Positions 61,476 to 64,000 of a DNA stretch of 64,000 nucleotides are shown here, piece by piece. The notes below the pieces were generated by a model, which did no database searches, was not told where the DNA came from, and worked only from the letters and a program-made list of their open reading frames with translations. A program made the position numbers and the translations under genes. Positions within the stretch are counted from its first letter, which is position 1. Each line of letters opens with the position of its first letter. Source of the DNA: Stomorhina lunata (Eukaryota; Arthropoda; Insecta; Diptera; Rhiniidae); contig OW121744.1 of assembly GCA_933228675.1 (NCBI GenBank), positions 118,844,946 to 118,908,945 on the forward strand, in the 5' to 3' direction.

Positions 61476-61802
61476 GTGAACCGCCGTGGTATAGCGGGTT
61501 AGTCATCCGCCTAGCATACAAGAGGTCCAAGTTCAATCCCCAACCAGACACACTTGAAAAAATAAATTTTCAAAAAAGCGGTGGTTCACCTCATAACTCA
61601 GCTAGTCACTGGTTATTGAGTATTAGGCTATGTAAAACTTCTCTAACTAATGCATTCGCCGTTCGGAGCCGGCGTAAAAACGTAGGTCCCTTTCAATGAG
61701 TCTAAAAATAGAATCGGATGCAGCTCATTGTCTGAGAGAAGTATCCCTTGTTCCAATTGGAATGTTGTCGGGGAATTATATATTATATATATATATATAT
61801 AT
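61476..61802 (+). mobile_element. tRNA-derived SINE, copy 2, with perfect target duplication
   Basis: The head GTGAACCGCCGTGGTATAGC and GGGTTAGTCATCCGCCTAGC looks like a tRNA with boxes A and B (GAGGTCCAAGTTCAATCCCC). The anticodon loop CTAGCAT would give AGC, as in tRNA-Ala, and the following CAAGAGGT resembles tRNA-Ala too. The tail is (TA)n. The 13-bp word ATTTCCAGCTGCT sits exactly on both sides (61463-61475 and 61803-61815), the mark of LINE-driven insertion. Confidence 0.92.
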
Positions 61803-62235
61803 ATTTCCAGCTGCTAGCCTAAGTAAGGTACAAAATTGGCCCAAGTCATTTCATTGAGTTGGTTGATTCTCATATAGTTTTGCCAGCTTTATTTATTTTA
61901 CCATCTTCACATGATAAATACTTCGTAAGTCTTTTAGATTCTGAATGAACTAAGAATCAAGGCATTTAAAATGATTGTTGATAATACAACGCATTAATAA
62001 AGTGGAATATATCCTCTTCTTCCTCAACAACCTACAAATTCATAATTTCTTAAAGGGATAAGTGATAATACCTACATATGTACATCCTTGGTTCATTTTT
62101 GATCTATCAGAGATCTCGAACATTAACATTCGTAAAATAGGCTCATTTATTGTTGTTCTAGCCGAGCCTTTTATTTATGCTAGTTTAGAATTTATTTTCA
62201 ACACAACATAGACCCAAGTGACCCAGCCACCAGCT

Positions 62236-62977
62236 TAGAGCTTCAAAACAATCGATGATACTATTTTTTCCGATATCAACAAAAATTATCATTATTAAAA
62301 TAATAGCGTAACTGACAAGAATAGGTTGGCGGCATATTTAAAATTTTTAAAAAAATTTTGGCGTCAGAGGATATTTTAACAAATATGAAATTAGTCAATA
62401 AGATTGAAATTTAATCTTTAGTTCACCAAGTGTTAACTTGTGTATATGATATATTCAAGAAAAATATGGTAAAAACTGGCTACTTACATATATCCTAAGT
62501 CATCGTGGCATAATGCAGAAAATATGGCATTGTCAGGTGTAACGGAAAAAGTTTCATCAATTAATACTGATAAAAACAGGCGATTTATTGCAAAAAAGAC
62601 ATTTGACATGTTTTGCTCATACCCTGAATCCTGTAGTCAAGACTGTATAAACAAGTTTTGCTAAAATGTAAAAAGATTAACATCTATTTAAAAAACATTA
62701 CTATTGCCTATGAGAAATGTAAAGCTGAATAATTAAAAGACAAACCATATACAATAGTTTACTGCAGGAGGTACCTACGCAAATATAATTTAAAGCAAAT
62801 ATTTGTAGAAAAAGACAAGTCCAAGACTATGTATGTATGTACTTAAAGTTAACAGTTGTTAACTTTAATTCGATATTATCGATAGTTTTAAGACAAACTT
62901 TCGAAACTATCGAATATGACTACTATCGACTATCGAAACTATCGAGTGGGGCGGCTATCGATAGTTTTGCAGCTCTA
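62236..62977 (+). mobile_element. hAT transposon deletion derivative with perfect 8-bp target duplication
   Basis: CACCAGCT is present at 62228-62235 and again at 62978-62985. The ends are inverted: TAGAGCTTCAAAACAATCGA on the left and TAGAGCTGCAAAACTATCGA as the right complement. Inside, the plus strand reads LTCFAHTLNPVVKTV then a stop (about 62608-62655), matching the hAT transposase motif CFAHTLNLVV. The 742-bp length and frameshifts show that the transposase gene is largely deleted. The right subterminal region has repeated ACTATCGA words. Confidence 0.88.
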
Positions 62978-63149
62978 CACCAGCTTAACCTAACCTAGTA
63001 GTAATAGATAGTAAAAGCTAAGACGGTCGATTGGCTAAATTGGTGCGGTTTCGGTTTCTCGACTGTAATTAATAGAAAATGTATAAAAAAATGTGTTGAA
63101 AAATTGTTATTTGAAGTGTGTTTAATAAAACAAAAGTGTTTATAATTGT

Positions 63150-63332
63150 TATAATGAAAGTAAGTGTTACAATTAAGTATGGAATGAAAACTAAAGGAAT
63201 TCATGGCAAAATCTTGTAAGATTTTTCCTTCGTAGTTGATGACTTTGTCGTTTATGTTGGTGTTGTTTATTTACTTGAATGTGTGTGTTTAATTAAGATG
63301 AAAAACCCCCTAGATGTCACTAGTAAATCAGG
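63150..63332 (+). other. Possible 5' exons of a gene leaving the window
   Basis: ATGAAA|GTAAGTG at 63154-63159 and, 140 bp later, TTTAATTAAG|ATGAAAAACCCC ending AAATCAG|GTAATAC at 63332 would join in frame to encode MKMKNPLDVTSKS plus one base. Short open stretch only; no downstream exon found in the last 650 bp. Confidence 0.22.
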
Positions 63333-63544
63333 TAATACAAAAGCTCATAAAGTTGTGAAAAAAGTTTGTTTTGAATAATTGTAATTAAGCTGTCAGTTTT
63401 AGTTTGAGACTTTAATTATCAAAGTCTCAAACCAATACTTTCGGGGTTCGTGAAACCACTAAATTCTATCAAAATAATTTTATACACCACGATTTAGGAT
63501 TAATTTTTATTATAACAGTTTTAAAAGGTTTAAACAGTTAGGCC

Positions 63545-63779
63545 CCAGGGGCCAAATTACAGCATTCAATATCGATCGAAAACTCAGACTTTTAAGCGAA
63601 TATTTTGAAGTATACTTTAGGGATGTTGAAAATTTGCTATCCATTTTGATTAGTTTTTAAAACTCTTTTACTATTGTTTATCTTTTGGCAAATAACTTCA
63701 TCCTTAAAGTATGCTATACAATTTTTTTGAAAATATCTAAGATTTCGATCGATACAGAATGCAGTAATTTGGCCCCAGG
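63545..63779. mobile_element. MITE with CC(A/T)GGGGCCAAATTAC ends
   Basis: Left CCAGGGGCCAAATTACAGCA and right complement CCTGGGGCCAAATTACTGCA. The inverted similarity continues through ATCGATCGAAA and an ATACTTTA(A/G)GGATG segment, so most of the 235 bp can fold on itself. Non-coding. Confidence 0.8.
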
Positions 63780-64000
63780 TTCGTGCTTTCGTTTAATGCA
63801 AAATCGATTGTTTTAAAAAAAAGTGTTTGAATAATAAATAAAGAAATATTTTTAGTTTTAGTTAGAAATCAAATTTTTCATACAAAGTTCCAATAATAAG
63901 CTTTAATAATTTTTTAATTCGCTTATGAATAAGTGAGTAAATCTATATTTAAATACTTAAACATTTTTATATACCAGTGGAAGGCGCGCTTGAGGTAAAT

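Noticed and set aside
61476..61560. A functional tRNA gene
   Set aside because: A and B boxes are tRNA-like, but the acceptor arms do not pair and the sequence continues into a repeated body with target duplications, so it is a SINE.

Overview
The window looks like nuclear DNA of a higher fly. It is very AT-rich, with short GT-AG introns, long gene-free stretches, abundant TACA/ACAT and TA microsatellites, and many short non-autonomous transposons. Every protein I can name has a close dipteran relative. The organism is an inference: probably a calyptrate (blowfly or housefly-like) species, since codon use and peptides resemble Drosophila but the gene spacing and repeat load are much larger.

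Layout. 1-795 (+) is the 3' end of the segment-polarity gene lines. 0.8-6.2 kb is repeat-rich: a mariner relic, a processed Ran pseudogene with its 5' part duplicated in tandem, a piggyBac-type MITE and another inverted-repeat element. 6.2-17.3 kb holds three minus-strand genes: an unrecognised two-exon 3' end (6225-6841), a two-exon gene for a two-membrane-segment protein with a basic tail (9345-11924), and a three-exon orphan rhodopsin-class GPCR (14689-17345). 20.0-21.8 kb (+) is a FAAH2-type amidase. 23.65-26.6 kb is a divergent pair: the deneddylase Den1/SENP8 (-) and an unrecognised five-exon gene for 157 residues (+). 27.2-30.7 kb (-) is PACRG in five exons. 30.7-44.3 kb has no convincing host gene. 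44.3-46.8 kb (+) is the histone demethylase Kdm4A. Its last visible exon can either stop or splice in phase into Q-rich, C2H2 zinc-finger and acidic exons that run to 58992. 59-64 kb is repeat-rich, with a weak hint of a new gene start near 63.2-63.3 kb.

Mobile elements dominate the rest. They include a tRNA-derived SINE in two copies with target-site duplications, a hAT deletion derivative with a perfect 8-bp duplication, a second hAT-type MITE, a TTAA-flanked piggyBac-type MITE, three LINE 3' fragments, a probable solo LTR, a roughly 720-bp palindrome inside a PACRG intron, and about eight further inverted-repeat families, three of them with two members here. The genes do not form one pathway. 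PACRG is an axonemal protein, Den1 a NEDD8 protease, Kdm4A a chromatin enzyme, lines a patterning regulator and the amidase a lipid hydrolase. Exon borders were chosen by GT-AG signals and by checking that reading phase is kept across each junction.
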